DNA of 64,000 nucleotides from Pseudochelatococcus lubricantis (GCF_011762225.1 NZ_JAASQI010000005.1:124001-188000); one strand, 5' to 3'. Numbered from the stretch's first letter, positions 17,117 through 26,436 are shown. The notes: generated by a model not told the origin, from the sequence alone. Numbers and translations: made by a program.

Positions 17117-18241
17117 ATGCGATTCATTCATACCGCCGACTGGCAAATCGGCAAGCCTTTCAGACAGTTCCACGAGCGCGAGAGCGTCCTGCGCCAGGCG
17201 CGGCTGGCCGCCATCGAGCGAATCGGCCAGTTCGCCCTTCGCGAGGGCGTTGCCCATGTGCTTGTCGCCGGGGACGTCTACGACAGCGAGCAGCCCTCCC
17301 CGCGCACCCTGCTGGAGCCGCTGGAGCGCATGCGCCAGTTCCCGCAGGTCGCGTGGCACCTCATTCCCGGCAACCACGATCCGCACCGCCCGCGCGGTCT
17401 GTGGGACCGGCTTCGCGACCACGGCCTGCCCGACAACGTCCACGCCCACCTTGCGTCGGAACCCGTGGCGCTGGGCGGCGAGGCGGTGCTGCTGCCCGCG
17501 CCCCTCACCCGCAAGAGCGAGACGGGCGATCTCACGCGCTGGATGGACGGCGCGCCGAGCGGCCCGGGGCTGCTCCGCATCGGGCTGGCTCATGGCGCCA
17601 TAGCGGATTTCGGCACCGAAGGCGAGGCCGGCAACCCCATCGATCCCGCCCGGCCGGAGCGAGCCGCCCTCGCCTATCTCGCGCTGGGCGACTGGCATCG
17701 CACGGTGCAGGTGTCGGCGCGCGCCTGGTATGCGGGCACGCACGAGCCGGACCGTGCCGCGAGCCAGGAAACCGGCACGGCGCTGCTCGTCGACATCCCC
17801 GGCCCGCTGGCCGTGCCCGTCGTCACGCGGCTCGAAACCGGCAGCTACCGCTGGCTGACGCGCGACGAACATGTCGCCGGTGCCGCCGACATCGATAGCC
17901 TCGACGCACGCCTGCGCGGGCTCGGCAACCTGTCGGCGCTGGTGCTGCGGCTGCGGCTGTCCGGCGCTGTCTCGCTGGCGGACAGGACGGCGCTCGACCG
18001 CAGGCTGCTGACGCTCTCCGCCGCGCTGTTCCATCTCGACACCGACGTGACGAAGGTCGTCGCCCGCCCGACGGAGCAGGATCTCGAATCGATCGATTTC
18101 GGCGGCGTCCTGCGCCACGCGGCCGACCGGCTGCAATTGCTCGCACGGGACGAGGCGCGCGCCGCCGGTGAGCGGCAACTGGCGGAGGACGCGCTCGTCG
18201 AGCTTTTCACGCGCGTCGCCGGGGGGAGCGGGACGGCATGA
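17117..18241 (+). CDS. SbcD/YhaO-like DNA repair metallophosphoesterase
   Basis: A 374-residue calcineurin-like phosphoesterase; an ATG at 17087 would add ten residues. The family motifs are in order: HTADWQIG (residues 5-12), AGDVYDSEQP, IPGNHDPHRP, GLAHGA and LGDWHRT (about residue 192). Two canonical metal ligands differ from SbcD/Mre11: the His of motif I is Gln10 and the first His of the last GHxH motif is Asp. The stop overlaps the ATG of the AAA-ATPase gene (ATGA), so the two products are coupled and should form an SbcCD-like complex. Confidence 0.85.
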   Translation: MRFIHTADWQIGKPFRQFHERESVLRQARLAAIERIGQFALREGVAHVLVAGDVYDSEQPSPRTLLEPLERMRQFPQVAWHLIPGNHDPHRPRGLWDRLRDHGLPDNVHAHLASEPVALGGEAVLLPAPLTRKSETGDLTRWMDGAPSGPGLLRIGLAHGAIADFGTEGEAGNPIDPARPERAALAYLALGDWHRTVQVSARAWYAGTHEPDRAASQETGTALLVDIPGPLAVPVVTRLETGSYRWLTRDEHVAGAADIDSLDARLRGLGNLSALVLRLRLSGAVSLADRTALDRRLLTLSAALFHLDTDVTKVVARPTEQDLESIDFGGVLRHAADRLQLLARDEARAAGERQLAEDALVELFTRVAGGSGTA

Positions 18242-20919
18242 GACTGACCGGCATCAGGGTCGAGGGCGTCGGCAGGTTCGCCGCGCCGGTCGCGGTTTCG
18301 GGGCTCGGGCCCGGCGTCAACATTCTTGCGGCGGGCAACGAGGCGGGCAAGTCGACACTGTTCCGCGCCGTGCGGGCCTGCCTTTTCGAGCGCCACGCCA
18401 CCAGCCGCGAGGATGTCGCCGCGCTGGCGAGCGCCGGCCTTTCCTTGCCCGTCCGCGTCGCGCTTGATTTCGAGCATGGGGGACATGGCTACCGGATCGA
18501 GAAATCCTTCCTGCGCAGCCGTTCGGCACAGTTCTTCCGCGACGGCGTGCTCGTCGCACGGGACAGGGCGGCGGATGAGGCGGTGTGGGATCTGATCGGC
18601 ATCGCCCCCGGCAACGGGCGCGCCGGCGTCGACGAAGCGGCCTTCGGCCTTCTTTGGGTGGGGCAGCGCCAGTCGTTCGTCACGCCCAGCCCGTCGGAGG
18701 CCGCGGCCGCCGCCCTCAATCGCGCCATCCACGAGGAGGTCGGCACGCTGGTCGGCGGTGAGCGGGCAAGGCAGCTGCTCGCCTCGCTCGCCGCCGACAT
18801 CGACCGCCTCTACACCGCGCAGGGGCGGCCCAAAGCCGGCGGGCCCCTTGCGGCGGCGATCCAGCAGCGGGATGCGCTCGTGTCGGAACTGGCGGTCGTC
18901 GAGGCGCGCCTTGCCGATCTCGACACGCACCTCACCGAACTCGCGGCGCGCCTCAAGGAACGCGGCGAACTTAATGACCCGGCACTTGCCGCCGAGCTTG
19001 CCGCCGATCTCGCACAGGCACAGAAGGCGTTCGCCGACGGCGAGGCCGCGCATGCCCTTCTCACCCGTTTGGAGGTTGCGGAGCAGAAGGCGCGGCTGGC
19101 GTTCGACGCCGCCGAGAACATCCTCGCCGACCATCTCCGCCGTGCCGACCGCATCGATGCCGACCGTGCGCGTCTCGCCGAACTGGCGACCGAGCGCGCG
19201 CCGCTCGACGCGCAGGTCCAGACCGCCAACGCGGGAATCGCCGCCGTCGAGGCCGACAAGGCGGAGACGGACACGCGCATCCGCCGCGAGGAGGCGCAGG
19301 AGCGTGCCCTGCAACGCCTTGCCGCCGTCCGCGCGCAGGCAGCGGGGCTCGACGCTCTCAAACGCCGCAGGGCGGACCTCGCCGCGCTCAAGACGCGGAT
19401 CGTCGACAACGACATCGCGCTCGAAGCCAACCGCGCCACCGCACAGGCCGTTGCGGAGCTGGACCGGCTGCAGCGCGAGATCGCCGTCAGCGACGCGCGC
19501 CTCGCCGCCGCCGCTGCACAGGTATCGCTGGTGCTAGGGCCGTCCGGCGCCGGGCGCGTGCGGCTCGATGGCGAAATCCTGCACGGGGACGTCGCGCAGG
19601 CCGCCGTCAGGCCGCTTGCCATCGCCATCGACGGCATCGCGACGATCACCGTCACGCCTCCGCCGACGGATGCGGCAACGGTGAAGGCGCGCGGGCAGCA
19701 CGAGGCGGCCTTGAGCACGCTGCTGAAGGCAGCGGGCCACGGCAGCCCGGAGGATCTGCGCACCGGCCGCGCCGAGCGCGAGACGTTGGAGATGGAAGCC
19801 ACGGCGCTGAAGGCAGAGCTGCGTTCGTTCGGCATCGCGGCGGACGCGCTGACGAAGAATATCGCCGACCTAGACGTCGACGTCGCCCGCATCGTCAGCC
19901 TGCAGGACTCGCTTTCCGCTGGAGACGGCGTGCCGCCGGACCTTCCGGACGCGGACATCGCCGCGCGGCTTGCGGCGATCCGGACGGGCCGCGAGGAGGC
20001 CCGCCAGCGGCGCCAGACGCTCGATGCCCGCCTCGCCGCCCACAATGGCACGCTCGCGGCGCTCGCGGCGCGGCGCGGCGAGATCGCGGGCTCGCTGGCC
20101 GAGATCGACACGCGCCTCGCCGCCGACCTCGCCCGCCTGCCGGACGACACCCGCGCCGCGCGGCACGCGGCGCTCGACGCGGCCCTTGCGCAGGCGCGGG
20201 AGACATTGCAGACGCAGGCCGCCGCGTTCGAAGGCCAGCGCCGACAAGCCCCGCCTGCGGACGAACTCGACAGGTTGCGCTTGCGCATCCGGCGGCTGGA
20301 GGACGCGCGCAACAATCGCCGGGCAAAGCTGGAGCAACTGGAGCGCATCATTGCCGGTCTGGAAGGGCAGATTTTGAATGCCGGCGGCGACGGCCTCGGC
20401 GAGCGCGCGGAGGCGCTGCGTGCCGATCTCCAACTCGCCGGGCAGGAGGTCGAGCGCGTGGAAAGACGTGGCGCATCGCTGCGGCTGCTGCGCGAGACGG
20501 TGGAAGACTGCTACCGCCAGCACCGCGACCGCCTCACCGCCCCGTTGCGCCGCCATCTCGCGCCCTATCTCAACGACGTGTTCCCGGCGGCGGAAGTCAC
20601 GCTTGGCGACGGCTTCGGCATCGAGGGTATCAGGCGCGGCGCGCCCGATGCGGAGCGCTTCGAGAGCCTTTCCGACGGCACGCAGGAGCAGATCGCCGTG
20701 CTGGTGCGTCTCGCCATGGGCTCCCTGCTGGCGGAACGCGGCTTCGAGGTGCCGGTCATCCTCGATGACGCGCTCGTCTATTCGGACGACGGGCGCATCG
20801 CCAGGATGTTCGACGCCCTGAGCCGCGCCGGCGAGAAGCAGCAGGTGATCGTCCTCACCTGCCGCACCCGAGCGTTCGCGGCGCTCGGCGGGCGGCCGCT
20901 CGCCATCACTGACGTCTGA
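18238..20919 (+). CDS. SbcC/YhaN-like AAA ATPase with long coiled coil
   Basis: An 893-residue SMC/Rad50-type ATPase, the partner of the phosphoesterase upstream. Walker A GNEAGKST is at residues 33-40. A long Ala/Glu/Arg-rich coiled-coil section follows (about 200-770). The C-terminal lobe has the signature-like LSDGTQEQIAVLVRLAMG and Walker B VILDDALVYSDD. No CxxC zinc hook is seen in the middle of the coiled coil, as in YhaN-type proteins rather than Rad50. The expected role is DNA end or hairpin processing. Confidence 0.85.
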   Translation: MRLTGIRVEGVGRFAAPVAVSGLGPGVNILAAGNEAGKSTLFRAVRACLFERHATSREDVAALASAGLSLPVRVALDFEHGGHGYRIEKSFLRSRSAQFFRDGVLVARDRAADEAVWDLIGIAPGNGRAGVDEAAFGLLWVGQRQSFVTPSPSEAAAAALNRAIHEEVGTLVGGERARQLLASLAADIDRLYTAQGRPKAGGPLAAAIQQRDALVSELAVVEARLADLDTHLTELAARLKERGELNDPALAAELAADLAQAQKAFADGEAAHALLTRLEVAEQKARLAFDAAENILADHLRRADRIDADRARLAELATERAPLDAQVQTANAGIAAVEADKAETDTRIRREEAQERALQRLAAVRAQAAGLDALKRRRADLAALKTRIVDNDIALEANRATAQAVAELDRLQREIAVSDARLAAAAAQVSLVLGPSGAGRVRLDGEILHGDVAQAAVRPLAIAIDGIATITVTPPPTDAATVKARGQHEAALSTLLKAAGHGSPEDLRTGRAERETLEMEATALKAELRSFGIAADALTKNIADLDVDVARIVSLQDSLSAGDGVPPDLPDADIAARLAAIRTGREEARQRRQTLDARLAAHNGTLAALAARRGEIAGSLAEIDTRLAADLARLPDDTRAARHAALDAALAQARETLQTQAAAFEGQRRQAPPADELDRLRLRIRRLEDARNNRRAKLEQLERIIAGLEGQILNAGGDGLGERAEALRADLQLAGQEVERVERRGASLRLLRETVEDCYRQHRDRLTAPLRRHLAPYLNDVFPAAEVTLGDGFGIEGIRRGAPDAERFESLSDGTQEQIAVLVRLAMGSLLAERGFEVPVILDDALVYSDDGRIARMFDALSRAGEKQQVIVLTCRTRAFAALGGRPLAITDV

Positions 20920-20925
20920 GCGCGG

Positions 20926-22173
20926 TTACGCGGCGCCATCGCGCCGGAACATCCTGCCGCGTTCCGTCCAGTAGACGACGGCCAACGCCAGCGCACTGAA
21001 TACGAGGTAGCCCAGCGCCAGCGGCAACACGGTGCCGTCATACGCCTGCCCGACGAGAAGCCCGATGACGGTGCTCAACGCCGTCGTCACGGCGCCGATG
21101 AAGGATGAGGCCGTGCCCGCGATCCGCCCCATCGGCTCCATCGCCAGCGCGTTGAAATTCGGCACCGACAGGCTGAAGATGAAGTGCAGCGCGGCCAGCA
21201 GCATCGAGAACGGCACCAGCGGCGGAAAGCCGCCATAAGCGACCGTGAGCAGCACCAGCGCCAGCGATGTCAGCACGAAGGCCACCGTGCAGATGTGCGA
21301 GAGCCGGCGCGGGCCGACGCGCTGCACCAGTTGCGCATTGGTGAAGGCCGCGACCCCCATCACCGCTGCGATGAGGCCGAAAACGAGCGGGAACCACGGT
21401 CCCAGCTTGAAGACGTCCGTCTCGAACACCTGCTGGGCCGAGTTGATGTAGCCCATCAGCGTGCCCAGCATCAGGCTGATCGCCAGCGTGTAGCCGAGGG
21501 CGACGCGGTTCGTGATGCACTGACGCGCGCCCTCCAGCACGGCGCGCGGCGAAGCCTTCATGCGGTTGTGCGGGTTGAGCGTCTCCGGCATGCGCAGCGA
21601 GAACCAGGTGAGCAGCCCGACACCGAGCGCGAGCATGCTGACGAAGATCATCCGCCACGAGCCGAGCAGCAGCATCAGCGCGCCGCTGCCGGGCGCGATC
21701 ACCGGGCCGATGATGAACACCATCATGACGAAGGACATAACCCGCGCCATTTCCTGCCCGTGATACCGGTCGCGCACGATGGTCATCACCAGCACCCGCG
21801 AGGCGGCGGCACCCACGCCCTGGACAACGCGCGCTATGAGCAGGGTTGTGAAGCTGCCGGCCGTGAGCGCCATCAGCGTGCCCACGAGATAGATCGCGAG
21901 GCCGATCAGCATCGAGGGGCGGCGCCCGATGGAGTCCGACAGCGGGCCATAGACGAGCTGGCTGACGGCGAAGCCGATCATGTAGCTGGAAATGATGAAC
22001 TGTGCGTCGTTGGCGCTGGCGAGCTGGAACTCATGCTGGATGGGAACGAAGGCCGGCAGCAGGTTGTCGATCGATAGAGCGACGAGCGACATCATCAGCG
22101 CGATCAGCGCAACGAATTCACCGAAGGGAGGGTATCGGACAACGCGATCGGACACAGGCGCTGTTGAAGTCAT
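20926..22173 (-). CDS. MFS drug efflux transporter, Bcr/CflA-type
   Basis: A 415-residue protein with twelve predicted membrane segments. The loop 2-3 motif GPLSDSIGRRPSMLIGL and the segment RVVQGVGAAASRVLVMTIVRD are typical of the proton-drug antiporter branch that contains Bcr and CmlA. The ATG at 22173 gives the normal N-terminus; upstream in-frame codons look non-homologous. It converges on the YhaN-like gene with six bases between stop codons. The substrate cannot be predicted. Confidence 0.87.
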   Translation of the reverse strand: MTSTAPVSDRVVRYPPFGEFVALIALMMSLVALSIDNLLPAFVPIQHEFQLASANDAQFIISSYMIGFAVSQLVYGPLSDSIGRRPSMLIGLAIYLVGTLMALTAGSFTTLLIARVVQGVGAAASRVLVMTIVRDRYHGQEMARVMSFVMMVFIIGPVIAPGSGALMLLLGSWRMIFVSMLALGVGLLTWFSLRMPETLNPHNRMKASPRAVLEGARQCITNRVALGYTLAISLMLGTLMGYINSAQQVFETDVFKLGPWFPLVFGLIAAVMGVAAFTNAQLVQRVGPRRLSHICTVAFVLTSLALVLLTVAYGGFPPLVPFSMLLAALHFIFSLSVPNFNALAMEPMGRIAGTASSFIGAVTTALSTVIGLLVGQAYDGTVLPLALGYLVFSALALAVVYWTERGRMFRRDGAA

Positions 22174-22333
22174 GATGGGGAATATCCTGAACCGCAAGGC
22201 GCCGGCCGGCGCCGTTGGGATGAACAAAAAAGATCCGGAACGCATCGCGGGATGCGCCCGCGACACGGATTACGGCCTCCCGGTCACCCGGGCGGCCGTT
22301 GGCACATATGCACCGTTCGTGGAGAGCCGGTTG

Positions 22334-22975
22334 CTACCGGCCGACTGCGAGCTTGACACCCAGCCCGATCAGCGCCGCCCCCATCACGGCGTCGAACGGG
22401 CGGCGCAGCCGCGCGTAGACCATGCGGACGCTTCGTGACGAGAATATCACGGCAAGCGTCGAGAACCAGCCGAACGCCACCCCGGCCACGATGGCGACCG
22501 TCGCCATATACACGCCCTGGGGCGCGTTGACCGGCAGCACCGTGACGAACAGGCTGCCGAAGAAGGCGGCCGACTTGGGATTAGTCATCCCGACCAGCAG
22601 CCCGCGCCGCGCCGACGGCCAGAAGGCGGAACCGCCGTCGCCCCCTTCCACCTTCGCCTGCTGCACTTCCGGCACCCCGCCGCCGTGGCGCAGGCCATAG
22701 AACATGCGTATGCCCAGATAGACGAGATAGGCCGCGCCCAGAAGGCGCAGGAGATCGTAAGCCCAGGCGACCTTCGACAGCAGCACGCCGAACCCGAAGA
22801 CAGCCAGCACCGCCCACATGGCGCAAGCCGCGCTCACCCCGAGCGCCGCGCCGAGGCCGAAGCGCCGCCCGAGCAGCGAATGGGAGGTGACGGCGATGAA
22901 ATCGGGCCCCGGGCTGATGCACGCCAGCAGCATGACGCCCGCCAGGGTCAACAATTGTGGAAGAAACTCTACCAT
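22334..22975 (-). CDS. LysE/RhtB family amino-acid exporter
   Basis: A 213-residue protein with about six membrane segments. It starts with the family signature MLLACISPGPDFIAVTSHSL and contains a later GMTNPKSAAFFGSLFVTVLP, both characteristic of RhtB-type exporters. The ATG at 22975 has GAGGT about seven bases upstream. It is a single leftward gene. The substrate is unknown; homoserine or threonine-type amino acids are typical for the family. Confidence 0.88.
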   Translation of the reverse strand: MVEFLPQLLTLAGVMLLACISPGPDFIAVTSHSLLGRRFGLGAALGVSAACAMWAVLAVFGFGVLLSKVAWAYDLLRLLGAAYLVYLGIRMFYGLRHGGGVPEVQQAKVEGGDGGSAFWPSARRGLLVGMTNPKSAAFFGSLFVTVLPVNAPQGVYMATVAIVAGVAFGWFSTLAVIFSSRSVRMVYARLRRPFDAVMGAALIGLGVKLAVGR

Positions 22976-23147
22976 GCTCGACCTCGCTCCACCCCCGCCT
23001 CTTCCGGACGGTGCGCAGATGGAAGCGTCCGGCATTTTCCGTGAAACTAACAGATACCTTTCCATCCGGGTAGGAGCTTGCGGGATGGGTTCCATGCGCC
23101 ATGCGCCTGACAGGTCGGAGACGGAACCGGATGGTTGTATTTCGCAG

Positions 23148-23167
23148 ATGATATACTATAACGTTTA
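23148..23167 (+). promoter_or_regulatory. Zur-type candidate operator before the zinc ABC operon
   Basis: The core GATATACTATAAC is a near-dyad. The 20-base site matches the one at 36375-36394 at 15 positions. It ends 15 bases before the ATG of the 47-residue protein, so a bound repressor would block transcription start. Identity of the regulator as Zur is inference from the zinc genes at both sites. Confidence 0.6.
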
Positions 23168-23182
23168 CGAGGGTAACACGGG

Positions 23183-23326
23183 ATGATGGGGGAGCGATTG
23201 CCCGGGCGTATCGGCAGGGAGCACGGTTCGGTTTTGCGCAGTTCGGTGCCGGGCAGGCTCTGGCTCGCGGCGTTCGTCTCCGCCTGCCTGTGGGGCGTGG
23301 CGTTCTGGGCGATGGACTGGATCTGA
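23183..23326 (+). CDS. Small membrane protein (47 residues) coupled to the zinc ABC ATPase
   Basis: ATG at 23183 (or the next codon at 23186), preceded by GAGGG (23169-23173) nine bases upstream. The product has a basic N-terminal half (RLPGRIGREHGSVLRSSVPG) and one C-terminal membrane segment (LWLAAFVSACLWGVAFWAM), ending DWI. Its stop TGA at 23324-23326 shares one base with the ATG of the ATPase gene, indicating translational coupling. Support comes from the ribosome site, the overlap and the clean membrane segment. No family is recognised. It may be a small accessory subunit, or only a leader that sets translation of the ATPase. Confidence 0.55.
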   Translation: MMGERLPGRIGREHGSVLRSSVPGRLWLAAFVSACLWGVAFWAMDWI

Positions 23327-24177
23327 TGGCGACGAACCGGCATGCACATGCGCACGCGCATCCCTTCGGGAATGGTCATGAGGGCGGCTGCGCGCACGAG
23401 CCCGGGCCTCTCCCCCGGCGGGACGGCAGCACGGCAGCGCCGGGCATCCGGCTGGAGAATGTGACCGTCGCCTACCGCCGCCATCCGGCCGTGCACCATC
23501 TTTCCGGGGAGTTCGCGCCCGGCTCGCTGACGGCTGTCGTCGGCCCCAACGGCGCCGGCAAGTCCACGCTGCTGAAGGCGATCATGGGGACGCTGCGTCC
23601 CGAATCGGGCCGGATCGAGATTTCCGGGATCGACCGGCGCGACATCGCCTATCTCCCGCAGATCAGCGAACTCGACCGCACCTTCCCGATCACGGTGCTC
23701 GACCTCGTTTCCATGGGTCTGTGGCGCAAGTGCGGTGCCTTTGGCGCCGTGACGCGCGCCATGATGCAGCAGGTCAGGGAGGCAGTCGCCACGGTGGGGC
23801 TCGCCGACCTCGCGGATCGCCCCGTCGGCACGCTGTCCGGCGGCCAGTTCCAGCGCGCGCTGTTCGCCCGCATGCTGCTGCAGGACGCCCGCCTCCTGCT
23901 GCTCGATGAGCCTTTCACCGCGCTCGACATGAAAACCACCGCCGACCTCCTGCGGCTGGTGAAGGACTGGCACGGCGAAAACCGCACCATCATCGCCGTG
24001 CTGCACGATCTTGATCTGGTGCGGGAGCATTTTCCGCGGGCGATGCTGCTGGCCCGCTCCGTCGTGGCGTGGGGCGACGCGGCGAAGGTGCTCACGCCGG
24101 CGAACATGCTGGAAGCGCGGCGCATGTGCGAGGGCTTCGACGAAGATGCCCCCGTCTGCCGCTCCGACGCCGCGTGA
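23326..24177 (+). CDS. aztA: Zinc ABC transporter ATP-binding protein (AztA/ZnuC-like)
   Basis: A 283-residue ATPase that powers zinc import. Walker A GPNGAGKST is at 73-81, signature LSGGQ at 170-174, Walker B LLLLDEP at 190-196 and the H-loop in AVLHDLDLV. The first 25 residues are His-rich (ATNRHAHAHAHPFGNGH), unusual for an ATPase and suggestive of zinc binding. It overlaps the 47-residue gene by one base and is followed after seven bases by the permease. No binding protein gene is adjacent; the candidate lies at 36522. Confidence 0.85.
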   Translation: MATNRHAHAHAHPFGNGHEGGCAHEPGPLPRRDGSTAAPGIRLENVTVAYRRHPAVHHLSGEFAPGSLTAVVGPNGAGKSTLLKAIMGTLRPESGRIEISGIDRRDIAYLPQISELDRTFPITVLDLVSMGLWRKCGAFGAVTRAMMQQVREAVATVGLADLADRPVGTLSGGQFQRALFARMLLQDARLLLLDEPFTALDMKTTADLLRLVKDWHGENRTIIAVLHDLDLVREHFPRAMLLARSVVAWGDAAKVLTPANMLEARRMCEGFDEDAPVCRSDAA

Positions 24178-24184
24178 CCGCACG

Positions 24185-25069
24185 ATGTTATACGATTTCC
24201 TGTTCGCGCCCTTTGCCGACTACGGCTTCATGCGCCGCGCGCTCGCGGGCTGTCTCGCGCTATCCTTCGGCGGATGCCCTCTCGGCATCCTGCTGGTGCT
24301 GCGCCGCATGAGCCTGATGGGGGACGCGATGTCCCATGCTATCCTGCCCGGCGCCGCCATCGGCTTTCTGGTCGCAGGCCTGTCGCTCGTCGCCATGACC
24401 ATCGGCGGCATCGTCACCGGCCTGACGGTCGCGCTGCTCGCGGGCCTCGTCTCCCGCGCGACGCCGCTGCGGGAGGATGCCAGCTTCGCGGCCTTCTACC
24501 TGATCTCGCTGGGGCTCGGCGTGCTCATCGTGTCGATGCGCGGATCGAACATGGATCTGCTGCATGTGCTGTTCGGCACCGTGCTGGCGCTCGACGACGC
24601 GGCGCTCGTCCTCATCGTATCGATCGCCACGATCACGCTCGTCGCGCTCGCCGTCATCTACCGGCCGCTGATTCTCGAATGCCTCGATCCCGGTTTCCTG
24701 CGCGCGGTCGGCGGACAGGGCGCGATCGGGCTGGGGCCGGTCATCCATATGGGCTTCATCGCGCTGGTGGTGCTCAACCTCGTTGGCGGTTTTCAGGCGC
24801 TCGGCACGCTCATGGTTGTCGGGCTGATCATGCTGCCGGCCGTCTCGGCGCGCTTCTGGTCCCGGAACGTGCCGGGCCAGATGGCCGCCGCCGTGCTCTT
24901 CGGCGCGATAGCGAGCATAGCGGGCCTGCTCGCCTCCTATCACTGGAGCGCGCCGGCTTCCTCATCCATCATTCTTGCCGCGGGCGGCATCTACATCCTG
25001 TCCGTCATCGCCGGGCGCTTCGACAGCATCGCCGCCTCGGCGATCCAGTTGCGCCACCGCACCGGCTGA
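24185..25069 (+). CDS. aztB: Zinc ABC transporter permease (AztB/ZnuB-like)
   Basis: A 294-residue ABC-3 family permease with about eight hydrophobic segments. Characteristic parts are LVLRRMSLMGDAMSHAILPG near residues 37-58, DLLHVLFGTVLALDD near 122-138 and GFQALGTLMVVGLIMLPA. These match the metal (zinc/manganese) permease family and resemble AztB proteins of other alphaproteobacteria. It completes the membrane part of the importer and is the last gene of its operon, converging on a FliJ-like gene. Confidence 0.87.
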   Translation: MLYDFLFAPFADYGFMRRALAGCLALSFGGCPLGILLVLRRMSLMGDAMSHAILPGAAIGFLVAGLSLVAMTIGGIVTGLTVALLAGLVSRATPLREDASFAAFYLISLGLGVLIVSMRGSNMDLLHVLFGTVLALDDAALVLIVSIATITLVALAVIYRPLILECLDPGFLRAVGGQGAIGLGPVIHMGFIALVVLNLVGGFQALGTLMVVGLIMLPAVSARFWSRNVPGQMAAAVLFGAIASIAGLLASYHWSAPASSSIILAAGGIYILSVIAGRFDSIAASAIQLRHRTG

Positions 25070-25091
25070 CGGGCGGCAGCGCCTTTCCGGG

Positions 25092-25466
25092 TCAGGCGCT
25101 CACCGTGCGCAAGACGGCGGCGGGCCGTTCGCGCACGCCTTCGCGGTCGTCGAGGGCTTCGGCCTTGCGCAGTTCCGACAATGCCTCATCCAGATCGGCC
25201 ATCGCGTCGGCGAGCTGGTTCTTGAGGTCGTCCGCCGATTGCAGCAGGTTGTCCCGCCTCTGCGCGGCAGCCCTGGCATAGGTGGGATAGGCGAAGTGGT
25301 TGACGTCGGCGATGCCGGAGCGCTTTTCTTCCGCCGCGATCTCCTTGTCGAGATCCTCCGCCATGCGCTGGAAGTCGGCGATCATCGCCTCGATCTGCGC
25401 GAGGCGTCGGCGTTTTTCCTGTACGCGGAATGTCTTCAACTGAATGATGCCGCTGCGAGGTTTCAT
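25092..25466 (-). CDS. FliJ-like coiled-coil protein
   Basis: A 124-residue helical protein starting MKPRSGIIQLKTFRVQEKRR. It has long heptad-like stretches (AQIEAMIADFQRMAEDLDKE, RRDNLLQSADDLKNQLADAM) around a conserved-looking FAYPTYARAA. It resembles the FliJ-type flagellar export chaperone homologue common in Hyphomicrobiales. No flagellar genes are in the window, so the role in motility is inferred from the family only. An ATG at 25493 is a less likely start. Confidence 0.72.
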   Translation of the reverse strand: MKPRSGIIQLKTFRVQEKRRRLAQIEAMIADFQRMAEDLDKEIAAEEKRSGIADVNHFAYPTYARAAAQRRDNLLQSADDLKNQLADAMADLDEALSELRKAEALDDREGVRERPAAVLRTVSA

Positions 25467-25602
25467 CGCTGATATCGCTCCCGTCAGGCGCAAGCCGGCA
25501 TTCCGGCTCCGGTTCTCTCTGGCGCCTATCTTTGCCGATACAGGTTGATCCTTCCTTACCGGAAACGCGCTGACGTCATTATTGTCGCGTCTTCTGCCGC
25601 AT

Positions 25603-26436
25603 TCAGATATCGAGCGTCACCGTCACGGGTGCGTGGTCGGACGGCCGCTCCCAGCCGCGCGCATCCCGCGATATCTCGGAGGCCTGCAGCGCCGGCGCGA
25701 GGCTCGGCGCCAGCCAGACGTGGTCGAGTCGCCGGCCCTTGTTCGCGGCCGCCCAGTCGGGCGAGCGATAGCTCCACCAGGTGAAGACCTTCTCGGGTTC
25801 CGGGTGCAAGGTGCGCACAGCGTCCACGTAGGTGCTCGCCTGCCGGAACGCTTCCAGCCGTTCGGTCTCCACGGGCGTATGGCTCACCACACCGAGCAGC
25901 GCCTTGTGATTCCACACATCCGTCTCGTAGGGCGCGACGTTGAGGTCGCCAACGAGGATGCTCGGCTTTCCGGCTGGCCGCACGTCCTCATTCCACAGCA
26001 TCAGTTCGTCGAGGAAGGCGAGCTTGTGGGCGAAGCGCGGATTGACCTCCGGGTCCGGAATGTCGCCGCCGGCGGGCACATAGAAGTTGTGGATACGCAT
26101 GCCCTTGACGCGCCCGTTCGCGCCGCCAGGCGCGCCTGTTCCCGCAAGCTCGACCGAGATGTAGCGCGAATCGTCCTTGTCGCAAAAGTGCTTCACCTCG
26201 ACATCGGCGAAGGGAACGCGCGAGACGATGGCGACGCCGTGATACCCCTTCTGCCCGTTCAGCGCGATGTGCTGGTAGCCGTGCGCCCGGAACGCCGCCG
26301 AGGGAAACTGGGCGTTGGGGCACTTCGTTTCCTGAAGGCACAGGACATCCGGCTCATGCTCGGCGAGAAAGCGGGTGACCTGATCGATGCGCAGGCGAAC
26401 GGAATTGATGTTCCAGGTGGTGATGGAAAACGGCAC
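25603..26436 (-). CDS. xth: Exodeoxyribonuclease III / AP endonuclease (Xth family)
   Basis: A 277-residue enzyme of base-excision repair that cuts at abasic sites. The family motifs are present in order: TTWNINSVRLR, LQETKCPN (metal Glu), IHNFYVPAGGD, VGDLNVAP (catalytic Asp and Asn), RRLDHVWLA and SDHAPV (catalytic His). Length is normal. It stands alone in orientation with a 245-base gap to lolA. Confidence 0.95.
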   Translation of the reverse strand: MPFSITTWNINSVRLRIDQVTRFLAEHEPDVLCLQETKCPNAQFPSAAFRAHGYQHIALNGQKGYHGVAIVSRVPFADVEVKHFCDKDDSRYISVELAGTGAPGGANGRVKGMRIHNFYVPAGGDIPDPEVNPRFAHKLAFLDELMLWNEDVRPAGKPSILVGDLNVAPYETDVWNHKALLGVVSHTPVETERLEAFRQASTYVDAVRTLHPEPEKVFTWWSYRSPDWAAANKGRRLDHVWLAPSLAPALQASEISRDARGWERPSDHAPVTVTLDI

